Source: Periplaneta americana
Lineage: Eukaryota > Arthropoda > Insecta > Blattodea > Blattidae
Direction: 5' to 3'
Assembly: GCF_040183065.1 (NCBI RefSeq)
Contig: NC_091120.1
Location: 172,395,988-172,459,987 of the forward strand
DNA: 64,000 nt
A program made the translations under genes and the position numbers. The notes under the pieces were generated by a model. It made no database searches. It worked only from the letters and a program-made list of their open reading frames with translations, and was not told where the DNA came from. Below are positions 31,021 to 44,290 of the stretch, in pieces. The first letter of the stretch is position 1; each line of letters opens with the position of its first letter.

Positions 31021-34000
31021 ATATAAAAATAGATATTTTTTTAATGCTTGTGAGTTCTTCAAAGACCACAATATGTAATCTTTGGAGATACTTTTTATAC
31101 CACTGTTGGTACAATTGTGCAGGAACAAAATGCACATTATACGTCCATAAATATATTTGCATATAATATGTGTGTCTATGATTATCAATGTTAGAGTTGA
31201 ATACATAACTAAGAATTCATAAACAAATTTGATTATGGTGAAAATTTCGCATATCCATATGACTTATTATTACTTACTTATTATTACGAAAATTGTTTGC
31301 TACAACAACCAAATGGTTACTAATTCATATTTTAAAAGTACTGTATAAAGCTATCAGAATCAGGAACAAGAAACAATTAGCATTCATTGCAAAATGTTTA
31401 TAATAGTTTAAAACAAAAAATTAAGACTACGGTACTTACCACTTATAACATGAGTTTGTGGGGCACAGTTCTGATCAACATTAAAAGAGAACTACGCTAT
31501 ACCTGACAGCTATTATGTAGTTTCCTCAAATCCATTGATTCTCGTTTCAAATGGACTCTGAATATATACCCAGGTGAATCCCAATCATATTTACGGTATT
31601 TTTTAAGCTCTATTCCATGATTGCGTACATTATTTTTTTAATCGTGCCTGCAGAGCAAAAAAAAAAATTCGCTTGAAGGCTATTTTTTTCCAATGTAAAA
31701 CAGTAAGACCTGTGGTATATCAAAATCTGTGATATAAATGACAACGTTATATTTGAGAACATTGTATAAAGATGAAGTAAAGATGGAATGGTCCAAGCAA
31801 GATTACTGTGGTTTCATTGTTGATTCACCGCAAGACAATGGTAACATATTGCAGAAAACAGAACCTGAATATATGAAAACGCTGTTTTGAAAGTAATAAC
31901 TAACGTTCCTTCAGTTTGAGTTAAAAATATTATATTTATTCATTCTATAATCAGAGACGTAATTGAGACAGTACATGCATAGTGGCAATTTTGTGTAAAA
32001 TATAGTAATACAGAAAGTACTATTATTGTAGATTTTATGATATTGATCTAAAGACAAAATAGTTTTATCAAAATCAACAAAATGACTTCTTTGGTATTAT
32101 CAGTTCAGTTAATAATAATTATATAATTACCTTTATCAGAGATGTATTGCCTCTAAGATGCTTAATATGTTGTCATATTTTAAGCAAACATTTGGCCAAC
32201 ATAAAAGAAATGCTAAACTTGTAACTTGTATGTACAGTACCGGTACATTAACTAAATATTATCTAGTCTTGCATGGTGTCATACCCAAATACTCAGGCAT
32301 TGGCGCCAACTTTAGAAATTCTTATGGTTATTTCCTCCATAGGACGTTCACTATAGGTATCATGTTGAGTACCCTGACAAAATCTTCCCTGGCTGTGCCT
32401 TTATTCATTACAAATTTTATTTGGACTCACTGGCATTTTAATTTAACTTGGATTTTGACCATGAAAAACTGACGTTCTTGCTAACAGTGTGTCATTTTAA
32501 ACTTACATTAGTGTGAAATTTTAGTATAAAAATTACTACTACAATAGAAAAGTAGTAAGTAAATTTTAATTGCTTTTATGAATTTCACATTTCGTTAATT
32601 CATTACAGACATGAATTAGTTTACCTTCCAAATTATGTGATCAACTTAGTGATCAGTACCAAAACAAAAGAAAACCTTCTGTAAAGTTCTTTTCACCGAA
32701 CATTGTCAGTGTACCAGTATATTATAAAAGAGACTATTTTATTAAAATCTTGTGGTATTTCCATCTATTAATGAATGTTTGACATTAGGACCAAAGAATT
32801 ACGGTACGGTACCATGGCTTATTAAAATAAAGAGACCAGGATAAAAATCATTGAAGTGGAACTGGTACTTTATTTTGTGCACTTCTTTCATAAGCAGTTA
32901 GCATTTCATTCATTACAATGAACTATTTATTCGACTTCGAAATTCGTAGAAATATAATTGAAAAAACAGGGGAAACATCTATAAAATGTTTCGTATAAAA
33001 TAGTAAATTTTAGCATTCTTCCACTTAAAATTTTTAAACTAATAGAATGAACTGGACTCAAAATTTCCAAGAGGACCGTAATTGTACATTTAAAATATGA
33101 GACTTTGAACATTGTGACAATTAAAGGTGACGTGTTTAATTACTTAAGAAAAATATAAATCAATGATTTTATTTATTAGTTACTGTTGTTTATGCGACAT
33201 CTTTTTCTTCTTTATGTTTAGATTGTGATCACGAATGCCTACATTGGCTTTAGTCGTTTCCTGTACCGGTAACCATCTGTAGAATTTAACCATAATTTTA
33301 TATAGTCACTAGTGTTAAAAATTAAAAATTCAAGAAAGTACTCGGTACTAAGAAGTCTTTTAGTATGAAGTGCTGTTTCAGTATTTTTGAGAAATTCTCT
33401 CACTGCCAATTTTATTAGTGTCCCAGATCTGAAACCGGAAGTATATCAAAGCATATCTTTATTGGTTATGTAATACCTAGTACAACATGTAAACCAAATT
33501 AAGTAAGCATTTTAAGTATATTTATGTAAGTTTTAACTGTTCTCACCATTTTATTAATCTCAAAAAAGTGATTATAAAATAGCACTATCGTCTTAAGTGT
33601 TTAATCACTTGTAAGTCGAAGTTTTAAGAGTTCCTAGTTTTAATACTACAATGTGAAAGGCCTTAAGAAATAATCAAAAGACTTTTTATATATATTTAAA
33701 AATTAAATTTTCGCATTAACTTGAATGGATATTCTAATATTGCCATGAATTCAATTAGAAAATATACGGAGCAAATATAAATTACTCTTTATGTTCGACA
33801 GGAGTTTTATGCAACTGTTATATTCTCATGGTCAGTCGCAGTTGGGTTCGATTTCCATCAGATCATGTACAAAGCAGCTGTGGAACAGGTTTTCTTCTTC
33901 TGTTGCTTGCAGCTCTCATTCCAACATTAATCCATTATTTTCAAACTATCTCATTGTCTTATTAGCATTCTAGTTTACCATACATAACGTTGTAATTGTT

Positions 34001-34111
34001 GAATTTTTTCACAGCAGCGAACAGCTACTCTATCTTTATTTTTTATCGTTATCTGAAAGGCTCTAGTATTCTAATTTATCTAAATTTCTGTTTTTTAATT
34101 GTGATAATAGA

Positions 34112-34145
<34 letters not shown>

Positions 34146-36609
34146 TAAAATTAAATGTGAAGCACAGGAACGCCATTTCATAATTTCAATTACGAAACAT
34201 GCCAAACGAATTATTTTGCACCAAAAAGCGGATGCTCCCTGGACCAAAAATACACAAATTCAATCTTCTAACACGATTTTTTTGTTTGAATACTTTCGTT
34301 TTATAGTTTATTTCAGCTATTTTAAAAAGGTAATAAATGGCGTTCCTGTAATTCATTCACAATTACCCTATTTATATTTCTTTGTGAAATTATTATTAAT
34401 ATATTGTTCTATTATGGATGATAGTTTATTTCCCCCCCCCCCCGTAAGAAAATTTAAAACACCTGCGTGTTAATAGGCCTCTGTGTTAATTGTTTATACT
34501 TGACAGCATATGCTTTCCAGAATTATGCATTTATGTAGGCTATATTTAATAATTTTAAATCATACTGCCACTGTCTGCATTATGCATAATTTTTTTATGT
34601 ATAGGATAACGTCTCCTGAAGTTTTCACGATTTTGTAGTTTCTTTTTATTTTTGGAAAGAACAAATTAGAGTAACTGTCATTTTTTTTTCTCAAATGAAA
34701 TGCATTAATCCTTTCTTAAATGCACACTCCACTTCCATGCTGGAAAAATTTGTAATATCCGATCACACATCTTTAAATGTATATACATATTAATTTGAAT
34801 TTACGCAGAAAAAAAAATTATTTTAACAAAATTCATGATTAACCAGGCTCCTTTCATCTCCTCCTTAAACATGACAACTTATAAATTGGTAGATCAATAA
34901 CTTTTCAGTGTATTTTTTGAATTACATTATTATTCCAAATTTTTGTTTTCATTGGGTGATGTTTATTCCAAAAGAAATGTAATAATGTCGTAATAGTTCT
35001 GTCTTATTTGTGTAATGTTGATTTGTATATCTTCAAGTACCTTCGTTTGCTTCATATGAAATGAACATTTATGTAATACTGTTATTTATATTGTTTCATT
35101 TTTAAAATAGAAATGAACGTTTTATCTTAATTGTTTGTATTATTGCCCTCAATATCTACACACACAGGACTGTGGATTCTAGAAAGAAGAGAGAATAAAA
35201 ACCTTTGTAAATTCTAGATACTATGTTCCCACTCACTTTTTTACTTCGAGAGACTGTCCTTTGTGTGAATTTTTACATTTCTATTCATAATCAGGAAGAT
35301 AGCATTTAAATATTAGCTCAGCCATGTCAGCGAGTAACTGCTGTACTTGCTGTTAGATTCCAGGTTCACACATTCGAATTTCGTAAAGAGGGATAGATGT
35401 TTAAGGCTATGAATCTGTGAAATTTCTAACTTCTACATTTTTACACCAATTAATCTAAAACTTTTACCACATATTTCATACAATTTGGACATGCAATACA
35501 CGAATTTTCACTTTGATATTCCAATTAGTTTCCTTATAATTAATTTTTGTTATTGTTGTTTTAATATTGAATTATCGTCCCAATTTTCAAAGTTTACATA
35601 ATTTTTCTTTAAATTTATATTCAGTTAATTCCTGATAGATGTATGTAAAATGTGACACATGCTTTTCATATTTTTCCAATTACTTTTTGAGAAAAAAATA
35701 TGAACTCTTTAATTGTTAATTTTTCAATTTTTAAAACTTATCACATCCTCAACACATGGTGAATTCAATACTTTCAATAGCAGAAGAAAACACATGTGTC
35801 AATTTATTTCACATGCTTTTGTGTGACATCTCTGCAAAATTTCGCTGGGATTGGAGAAAAACTGCATTAATTAGGCATTTTGAATGTTACAAAATTTTTA
35901 AAATTGAAAAATCGAGAAAATGAGTATCAAAGTACAGCATGTATATGATATAATTATTGATATTCTTCCTTCCTATACAGGTCTACCACACAAATTTTTC
36001 TCCTACATAACAGAGCGAAATATGAACTGAATGAAAAGTAAAATGAGTTAGAATGAAAAACAAAGTCTGTCAGAATGTCAGCTGAGTGTCAGTTTAAAGG
36101 GCTTCAGCTCCACACATGCTCTAGTCCCTTTAAATTAGCCTTGAGGCGCTTTAAGTTGTCATAGGACCAAAACAAAACTGAAACATTATTTTATTTTTTA
36201 GAGTTACAAACACAATTTCCATTTTTATTGTTTTTTCGTTATTTTCACCAATCCATAGCCTTAAGAACGATACAGTTCTCGAGAGCTCCATACACACAGG
36301 AGGTAAGTCTGTACAATCCTAAATCCACAGCAAAAACACCTTGTGTATGGGCAAAAATTATTAAGACTTTCGGCCGTGAGGTAAGTCTCCAGAGTTCAGT
36401 GGCTGCTTGAATGTTTCCGAATGCAGTACTCTTCAAATTAAGCAGGAGAAAAAAAAAGCATAGAAACAATTTAAGATGCTACACTTTTTGAAGTTCTTTC
36501 CAACAAGTCACGAATCCATCGAAAATATAAGAAACACAAACTATATATACACTTAATCATTCACACTTGAACTTGATTTTGACACATGTACTACTAATTA
36601 TCAAACGAA
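31021..36609. other. Long AT-rich non-coding interval
   Basis: 5.6 kb without a supported gene. It holds an (AAT)n microsatellite at about 34111-34143 and a poly-C run at about 34432. ORFs are short and carry no domains. An inter- or intragenic spacer. Confidence 0.45.
34111..34143 (+). repeat. (AAT)n microsatellite
   Basis: Eleven or so uninterrupted ATA/AAT units. Confidence 0.95.
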
Positions 36610-38290
36610 ATTTAACATAAAGTAAAGTAAAAACAAAGGCGGCTATAAGAACAAAAGAGAAGCAGAGTGGAAGGATGGCGGAGGGACAAAAAGAAAAAAA
36701 AAAACAAGGGTGGCTATAAGAACAAAAGAGATGCAGAGCAGAAGGACGGCAGAGGGGAATAAAGAAGAAAACAAGGGCGGCTATAAGAACAAAAGAGAAG
36801 CAGAGCAGAAGGATGGCAGAGGGGAATAAAGAAGAAAACAAGGGCGGCTATAAGAACAAAAGAGAAGCAGAGCAGAAGGATGGCAGAGGGGAATAAAGAA
36901 GAAAACAAGGGCGGCTATAAGAACAAAAGAGAAGCAGAGCAGAAGGATGGCAGAGGGGCAAAAAGAAAAAAAAACAAGGGCGGCTATAAGAACAAAAGAG
37001 AAGCAGAGCAGAAGGATGGCAGAGGGGAATAAAGAAGAAAACAAGGGCGGCTATAAGAACAAAAGAGAAGCAGAGCAGAAGGATGGCAGAGGGGAATAAA
37101 GAAGAAAACAAGGGCGGCTATAAGAAAAAAAAAGGAAGCAGAGCAGAAGGATGGCAGAGGGGAATAAAGAAGAAAACAAGGGCAGCTATAAGAACAAAAG
37201 GGAAGCAGAGCAGAAGGATGGCAGAGGGGAATAAAGAAGAAAACAAGGGCAGCTATAAGAACAAAAGGGAAGCAGAGCGGAAGGGTGACAGAGGGGCATA
37301 AAGAAAAAAAAACAAGGGCGGCTATAAGAACAAAAGAGAAGCAGAGCAGAAGGATGGCAGAGGGGCATAAAGAAAAAAAAACAAGGGCGGCTATAAGAAC
37401 AAAAGAGAAGCAGAGCAGAAGGATGGCAGAAGAGCATAAAGAAAAAAAGACAAGGGCGGCTAGAAGAACAAAAGAGAAGCAGAGGGGCATAAAGAAAAAA
37501 AAGCAAGGGCGGCTAGAAGAACAAAAGAGAAGCAGAGCGGAAGGATGGCAGAGGGGTAAAAAGAAAAAAAAACAAGGGCGGCTATAAGAACAAAAGAGAA
37601 GCAGAGCAGAAGGATGGCAGAGGGGCAAAAAAAAAAAAAAACAAGGGCGGCTATAAGAACAAAAGAGAAGCAGAGCAGAAGGATGGCAGAGGGGCATAAA
37701 GAAAAAAAAACAAGGGCGGCTATAAGAACAAAAGAGAAGCAGAGCAGAAGGATGGCAGAGGGGCAAAAAGAAAAAAAAACAAGGGCGGCTATAAGAACAA
37801 AAGAGAAGCAGAGCAGAAGGATGGCAGAAGAGCATAAAGAAAAAAAGACAAGGGCGGCTAGAAGAACAAAAGAGAAGCAGAGGGGCATAAAGAAAAAAAA
37901 GCAAGGGCGGCTAGAAGAACAAAAGAGAAGCAGAGCGGAAGGATGGCAGAGGGGCATAAAGAAAAAAAGCAAGGGCGGCTATAAGAACAAAAGGGAAGCA
38001 GAGCGGAAGGATGGCAGAGGGGTGTAAAGAAAAAAAAACAAGGGCGGCTATAAGAACAAAAGGGAAGCAGAGCGGAAGGATGGCAGAGGGGTATAAAGAA
38101 AAAAACAAGGGCGGCTATAAGAACAAAAGAGAAGCAGAGCAGAAGGATGGCAAAGGGGCATAAAGAAAAAAAAACCAGGGCGGCTATAAAAACAAAAGAG
38201 AAACAGAGCAGGAGGATGGCAGAGGAGCATAAAGAAAAAAAAAACAAGGGCAGCTATAAGAACAAAAGAGGAGCAGAGCGGAAGTTCACA
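36610..38290 (+). repeat. 67-bp purine-rich minisatellite array
   Basis: About 25 tandem units with GCGGCTATAAGAACAAAAG, AGAAGCAGAGCAGAAGGATG and GCAGAGGGG..AAAGAA, with variable A-runs. A shortened variant pair (AGAGCATAAAG...GGCTAGAAG...) recurs 398 bp apart (37431 and 37829), indicating higher-order duplication. Almost no stops occur on either strand, which generates long Phe/Leu/Ser-rich (minus) and Lys/Arg/Glu-rich (plus) ORFs. Their repetitive make-up and lack of a shared frame across units argue that they are not genes. Confidence 0.93.
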
Positions 38291-38429
38291 GGGCTAACGG
38301 CTTCGAAGCTGAGTACCTGGTTCTAATGAAGTGCACTGGTAGGAAATTAAAACATCGGGGCATGAGATAGTTACTCTGCCTGCCATAATAAATTCACTTC
38401 AATTAAATTCCCCAAGATAAAAAAAAAAG

Positions 38430-38461
38430 TGGTAGGATGGCAGAGGGGCATAAAGAAAAAG
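38430..38461 (+). repeat. Detached partial minisatellite unit
   Basis: GGATGGCAGAGGGGCATAAA reappears after ~140 bp of unrelated sequence beyond the main array. This indicates the array was interrupted by an insertion or rearrangement. Confidence 0.75.
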
Positions 38462-38641
38462 GTTTATATGCTACTTACAGGTTTATTAGCATAAATTAAT
38501 TAATGATGTTGACTTGAGAAAACTACAACATGCTACAAAATTTCATTGAATGATTGATATAATTATAATTAAATTATTTGTCATGTCACACCGTTTTCAT
38601 AGTATGATACCCTTCAGTTACGCCATTCATAATTATCATTT

Positions 38642-38670
38642 ATAATAGGTTATTTTACGACACTTTATCA
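38642..38670 (-). repeat. SINE 3' end fragment
   Basis: Plus-strand GGTTATTTTACGACACTTTATCAAC is the complement of the SINE A/B tail (GATAAAGTGTCGTAAAATAA type). The head is missing. Confidence 0.6.
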
Positions 38671-38784
38671 ACTGCTATGATTATTCACACTCGGGTGGCT
38701 ATGCATATTGATGCAGAAGGTAGGGTCTTTGGAAACCGGCTTTAATACAGATATTTCAGGTGAGTAATAACGTCAATGTAAAAA

Positions 38785-39059
38785 GGTAAAGGTATCCCCG
38801 TAACATGCCATGAAGGCATTTGAGGGGCATGGAGGTAGATCCCCATGCTTTCCATAACCTCAGCACTAGAATGAGGTGGTATGGTTGGCACCACACTCTG
38901 ACTACCTTTTACCCCCGGGAAAGACCCGGTACTCAATTTTATAGGAGGCTGAGTGAACCTTGGGGCCGTTCAGTATGTTTGGCAACGAGAAAAAAATCCT
39001 TTCACCACCTGGGATCGAACCCCGGACCTTCCAGTCCGTGTTCTTTAATGAATTTATAA
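38785..39059 (-). repeat. SINE-like repeat, family F
   Basis: Has a box B complement (GGGATCGAACCCCGGACC) near its right end and a body with ACTACCTTTTACCCCCGGG. A very diverged copy lies at 7900-8130. No clear target duplication. Confidence 0.55.
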
Positions 39060-39336
39060 TGCAACCAGTACCATTGTTGTAAATAATTTAAATGCTTAAA
39101 CATTCATAATTTCTACGTTTATGTTTAACATTCAGGAGGCCGTAACTCAATTAAAAAAATATGGCATGTTTATATCAACTTTTTTCATCAGAATGATGCC
39201 AGAAATCACATCCTAGAGTATTGCACAATCTTCGTGAATCACCCTGTGTACTGTAACATTTAATAAAATTCACATAATATACAAAAATGTTAGCGTACAT
39301 AATGTTGCTCATTGGTAAGTTGGGAAATGAGGTTCG

Positions 39337-39579
39337 AGCCATAGGCGTAGCTCAGTCGGCTAAGGCACTTGCCGGCTGATTCAGAGTTGCGTTCCGTCGC
39401 AGGTTCGATTTTGCGTGGTCTGATTACCTAGTTTGGTTTTTTCCGAGGTTTCCCAACCATAAGGCGAATGTCAGGTAATCTATGGCGAATTCACGGCCTC
39501 ATCTCGTTATCACCAATCCAATCGACGCTAAATAACCTCGTAGCTGATAAAGTGTCGTTAAATAACCAAGTAAAAAAAC
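39337..39579 (+). repeat. tRNA-derived SINE, family B (full length)
   Basis: tRNA-like head GGCGTAGCTCAGTCGGCTAA (A box) and GCAGGTTCGATTT (B box). The body has AAGGCGAATGTCAGGTAATC, and the tail GATAAAGTGTCGTTAAATAA. The flanking TGAGGTTCG at 39328-39336 and 39580-39588 is a 9-bp duplication. Confidence 0.85.
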
Positions 39580-39814
39580 TGAGGTTCGCCTGTTATTTAA
39601 TTTTTTCCCCTCTAATTCTAAATAAAGACTTAATTTAATAAATTGAAACTCATTTAAGTTTCAATGTTGTGAGTACAGTAGTTCCAAGTTGTAACATAGT
39701 CAAAGGTCGCCATTCAATCAAATGAAGCCAGTAATGTGTAGACCTATTTATCGACAGAGTCGCCATAGGAGGCTACACCCGCGATAAAATTGTGATGGAT
39801 ATTTGTTGGGATGC

Positions 39815-39958
39815 CGTAGGGGAACAGGAGCTCCCAGAGAAACCCCCTATGTTACCTTGCCCAACACAAATCGTAAATTGAGATTATGTCGGGAATCAAA
39901 CTCGGGTCCACAGGATTCCGAGTACAGCGCTCTAGGCGCTGGATTGCCATGGTGATTC
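39815..39958 (-). repeat. tRNA-derived SINE, family D
   Basis: Colinear with 18840-19006: CCCAGAGAAA, TGCCCAACACAA, a box B complement GGGAATCAAACTCGGG, and CAGCGCTCTAGGCGCTGGATT. Confidence 0.65.
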
Positions 39959-40373
39959 AAACGTAATATAACATAAAAAGTCGAAAATGCACATACGAAT
40001 CCATAATTAATAGTATGGTATATTCTATTTATGAATTAGAATTGATTAAAAATTAAGTTCATATTTATTTTGAGAACATGAGCATTTTAATTTAAAATAA
40101 ATATATTTCAAAATGTTTAGAATTTTATGTATAAAACTGGATATTTTGGTTCCGGCAGATTCCTTTGTCCGGACCCTGCAGGGCTACATACATTGGAAAA
40201 ATCGTACAGTTGGCTGGTTGACTGAAATCTATTGACAATGTGAATACTAAGTTGTCTTTAATTATTTAATCTGAACGACTAACATGGCGCCATTGAGGAA
40301 TGGATGTATTTCAAGGAGAAGGAAATTTATTTGTAGTGCATTCGACGTAACAAATATTGCTAAAATAGCAGTA

Positions 40374-40653
40374 CAGACCGATTATTTAGTGCTGACAGCT
40401 CAGCGACGCGAAAGAGAGGAAATAATGGGAATAGTGGGGAGAGGTCCGGAGTAGAGATAAGGGCGAGCGGTCGGTAAAGGAATGCAGTACAGCTTAACTG
40501 TACTAGAAACATACCGCTCTACCGCACGCATGACATCCGATCGCTTCGACGGAAAGCGAGAGACTAACCCAAGCACTCCTTGGCGAAACTAAATGGACTC
40601 TTCTGACCCAGGCGCACATCGCCAGGGACTATCAGGACTAAATAATCGTACTG
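40374..40653. mobile_element. 280-bp TA-flanked TIR element
   Basis: The ends read inward as CAGACCGATTATTTAGTGCT and CAGTACGATTATTTAGTCCT, flanked by TA at 40372-40373 and 40654-40655. GC-rich interior without an ORF of significance. A second, truncated copy in the opposite orientation sits inside the SINE at 44291-44689. Confidence 0.82.
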
Positions 40654-40682
40654 TAAAAGCTCTAAAACGTAAAAGCCCTTAA

Positions 40683-42039
40683 CCCTTCGGCGGGCGCGTC
40701 TTTTCTGGTAACACGACCAGGCGCGCAAAGCACACTGTGCGCCACACAATTTTTCATTAAAAAACGGCCTTTTCTATAATGCTAAAGGAATATTTTTAAG
40801 AGCGTTCTTATACATTTTTATTCTACAGGGACATCATTTTATTTGTACTTCAATTTTTATTGTACCTGAGTTTTTTAATGTACTTCACTCCCACCCTTTC
40901 TACTAAGGAAGTTCCAACTCCACACAGAACCAAGACCGCAGATAGTAAGCAGTACTGAGTTACTGGGTATAGTACGTTCCAGAAATATGTTCGCGTTTTC
41001 CAGTGACGAAAGAGCTTTCAATATTGAATCATATTTTCGCACAGGTACTGTCCGTTTGCTATGTCGCATCCCGATTTCCCCCACCTGCTTCTGCTCGCCC
41101 CTCTGTAAAAGCTGGGCTGTCTTAGCTCTTTTCTGAAAACATTAATTTCTGTTAGGAATTGGACGTTTACGTAATATTATACAACTGTTTAATTTAACTT
41201 AAATAAAAGGGCCTCGTTAAGTAATAAACTGTATCGTGATTTCCCCCCTTTCTACAATCCTGCGGCATAACCACTTTGACGGACAGTAGATAGCATGTCT
41301 GAGTAATTTTATATTTTCGGGTCGGGCAGAAGTGAAGATTGAATTTACAGTAGGCTACGCAGAGTAGGTACTGTACAGAATTATTTCAACATGAGTTACT
41401 AGTACGAAGGACGAAACTGGCAATTGGAATTAGATGCAATAGTCTATAGTGCGATAATATGCACAAAAGAACTGAAGCCTGTATCGAAATGAACGGCCAC
41501 CATTTTCAAAATTGTGTTTAAATATTCATATTATGATTATTTTTCAATTTAACTTCTTTCTCTATATTGTACGCTAATGTGATGTAGACAGTATACACTG
41601 CATAATGAATACGTTCGCATGGATAACTCATTTCGTGAGTAAAAACACTTATTCTTAATACAGTACTGTATTTTGATTAAAGAAAAACCTAATGAAAATT
41701 ATCAAACTCAAAATCGCGATATTTCCTAGTTTACGTAAATGGATGAACTACTTTTCTTCCATCCTATACCTAGTAGAGTGATTTGTGTTTTACGCCAGTA
41801 TCATCGAACTCCAGTCTTGGAGGGGGGAGCAAGCGGTGTTTCCGGTTCTCTAAAGGTATAGAGAGGTTAATATTAAAAATGTTAGTAAAAATAAAATGAT
41901 GTCCCTGTACTTTAATACAAAGCGAACACTCGAATGGAGGAATAGGCGCGCACAGAAGAAATAGGAACTTAACCCCTCCACACACAATCGGAAAATCATG
42001 ACATGGAGCACACCATGCGCTGCCGCGCCAGCCGGAAGG
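40683..42039. mobile_element. piggyBac-like non-autonomous element
   Basis: Flanked by TTAA at 40679-40682 and 42040-42043. Ends read inward CCCTTCGGCGGGCGCG and CCTTCCGGCTGGCGCG. Exact TTAA duplication with CCYT-starting inverted repeats is the piggyBac signature. ~1.36 kb, no transposase frame recognised. It abuts the 40374-40653 element. Confidence 0.78.
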
Positions 42040-42043
42040 TTAA

Positions 42044-42739
42044 TAAAATTCTTCCATGCATATTAGTACTTAATTGATATTGTACCATACCCTCTTTAGC
42101 CTAAATAAAAGCTACAGTATACGGAATGCCAGTAGCTACTAAGCTCCAATTATTGGTAATATGGTCCGGTAATCGACTTGAATCAAAACAACGAATTTTG
42201 TTTTTTTTTTTAATATTATCCAATTTAATAAATCCTATTTCACCCTGAGGTATATTAGGGTTATAGTTGGTATCAAAATACATATTTTATAAGCAATAAA
42301 CAATAATAAAATTATCATACAAAATTGTGGTCAAGGTTACAATTCACATGAATTATGTACAAGAATGCACCTTAATGAAAGAATGGATCGTTTCATAAAG
42401 CCTCAAGGCATGTCTCTATATTTATATCTAATGGTTATAGGAAGAAATATATATATATATATATATATAATAGCTATTAAACATGTTATTTTAGAAGCAA
42501 TAAATAGCTATACTAAGAGATGGCTTAAAATTTACGAATTAAATACATTATTTAGTAACAACAATTGGCAATAATCAGGTATTACAAGAAATTGCTCAAA
42601 ATTAGAAATCAAATGCCTAATTAAAATAAAAATTAAAACCAGTAGTACAATATTATAGTATGCGAAATTGAAGACTTACAGTTTCATTATAGTTGATTAG
42701 AACTAATACGATTTTTTTCCCCCGGAATAATTTAACATT
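42044..42739. other. Non-coding interval
   Basis: Contains a short (TA)n run at about 42447-42468. Otherwise nothing recognised. Confidence 0.4.
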
Positions 42740-43201
42740 TTACAGTTTCACGAATATTCTATTTAAGAAGGACATGAAATACTTATATGATTTGGAGTTG
42801 GTAAGTATATTGGTTAACGGTTTGGTAAATGTATAATTTAGAGTGTTTAGTAACAACTCAAGCTCGTATCTTTCACGGCAAAAGACTGGACAATCATATA
42901 ATACATGTTTGACATCTTGAGATTCCTCCCCACAAATGCAAGTTGCATCGTCTTGAATATGGAATCTATTTAAGTATTCCCCGAATTTTCCATGCCCAGT
43001 CAAAAACTGTGTCAGTACGAAATTTGGCGTTATTACTTTACATTCATTACGATCATAGACATTTGGAAAATACAGCTCTTTTGTAAGAATTCCCTTATCA
43101 CTATTGACCCATCTTTCGTTCCATTCTTGCATATAATGTTCTTTGGCTACTTTTTTTTTTATTATGCTTTCTAAGTTTCTGGCGCGGAAGGTTACGGACA
43201 A
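42740..43201 (-). pseudogene. Non-LTR retrotransposon C-terminal tail
   Basis: 153-codon open frame containing NFVLTQFLTGHGKFGEYLNR, then the knuckle CICGEESQDVKHVLYDCP and a short tail. This is the typical end of an RNase H-bearing I/R1-like polyprotein. It resembles 1271-1729 in layout but is a distinct family. The upstream RT/RNase H is absent and no 3' poly(A) is obvious. It is open throughout, so it is younger than most other remnants here. Confidence 0.72.
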
Positions 43202-44290
43202 TGTAAACTGTATGGGTGATTTGTGATGTCATGTGATCTACCGTAAAACAGATGCTTGGAAACTTCGAAGACTGAAGCAGTTCGATGGGTAAGATGAGTG
43301 ATGTTATGTTTTGGCGTTTGGAGGGAGTTCCAATCCAAATAGTGAATCTTTTTGTTCTTTGTAAAAGTTCATGAACTAACTAACGAACGAGTTAAAGTTA
43401 GGCTGTGATAAGGAAATAAGTAAAACGCGTTATTCTTGTGTGAAATACAAATAAATTAATTTAATATAATTTCAAGTGCATCGAAATGTGGATAGTAGAC
43501 CTACGTACTATGGATGTGTTCTGTGGATGTGTAGAAGTGTGCTGGTAGTCAAGAATTTGTCGTCTTCCTCGCTTTGTAAAAAAATAACGTAAGTAAAAGA
43601 AAAATATAATTATTGCTCTTATTAATTATATTATTGATGTGGATGTAGGTACTTTTGGCAGATAGAAGATACTCTAGTGAATGAAATGACTGATTGACCA
43701 ACTTGACACACAATAATTCTGTCATTATTGGGTAGCCTAAACACGCATAGTATACAGAATATGTGACGACAGTATTAATTACAAACGTTACACAATCGTA
43801 GCGTTAAATTTCAGACAGACTTTTAAATTGGCAATGTAAAAATGTCTGTGAACAGTAGGATATTACCTACGGTTTCCTTTTCTAATTACGCTTCGATTTC
43901 TAAACACACTGTGCGTATAAGTTTAATGTTGGTTTACAAAGTTGTCCAGCATCTTCGGAACGTTAAGACGGGGTGCAAAAATCTCACAATAAAGTTCATA
44001 ATATTTCTATTGCGTCCTTTAATATTTAAATCGTCTGCTATGCTGTTAACAGCTGTTAGTCAACTACTGAGTTCACGATTTCCTACATACAGTACTCTTT
44101 TAATTTTCAATTGAAGATAAATAATTCTTCGTGTTTTCTGATATTTTAAATAGCCTACCATTGAGAAATAAAAAAGTTACTTATTAGAGTACAGTAACTG
44201 CAAAGGTAAAATGACACATATTAGAACTAAGCAATGAGTTTTATTGGTTACACTATAGGCCTACACATGGATTACATTATACTCATACAA
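43202..44290. other. Non-coding interval
   Basis: No feature recognised. Confidence 0.4.

Noticed and set aside
35310..35400. tRNA-like segment with GGTTCACACATTCGAATTT
   Set aside because: Box B is interrupted and no A box is present at the right distance.
36557..38247. Long Phe/Leu/Ser-rich and Lys/Glu-rich ORFs (up to 306 codons)
   Set aside because: They are translations of a 67-bp tandem repeat in both strands and several frames; stop-poor because of base composition, without a consistent start, frame or domain.
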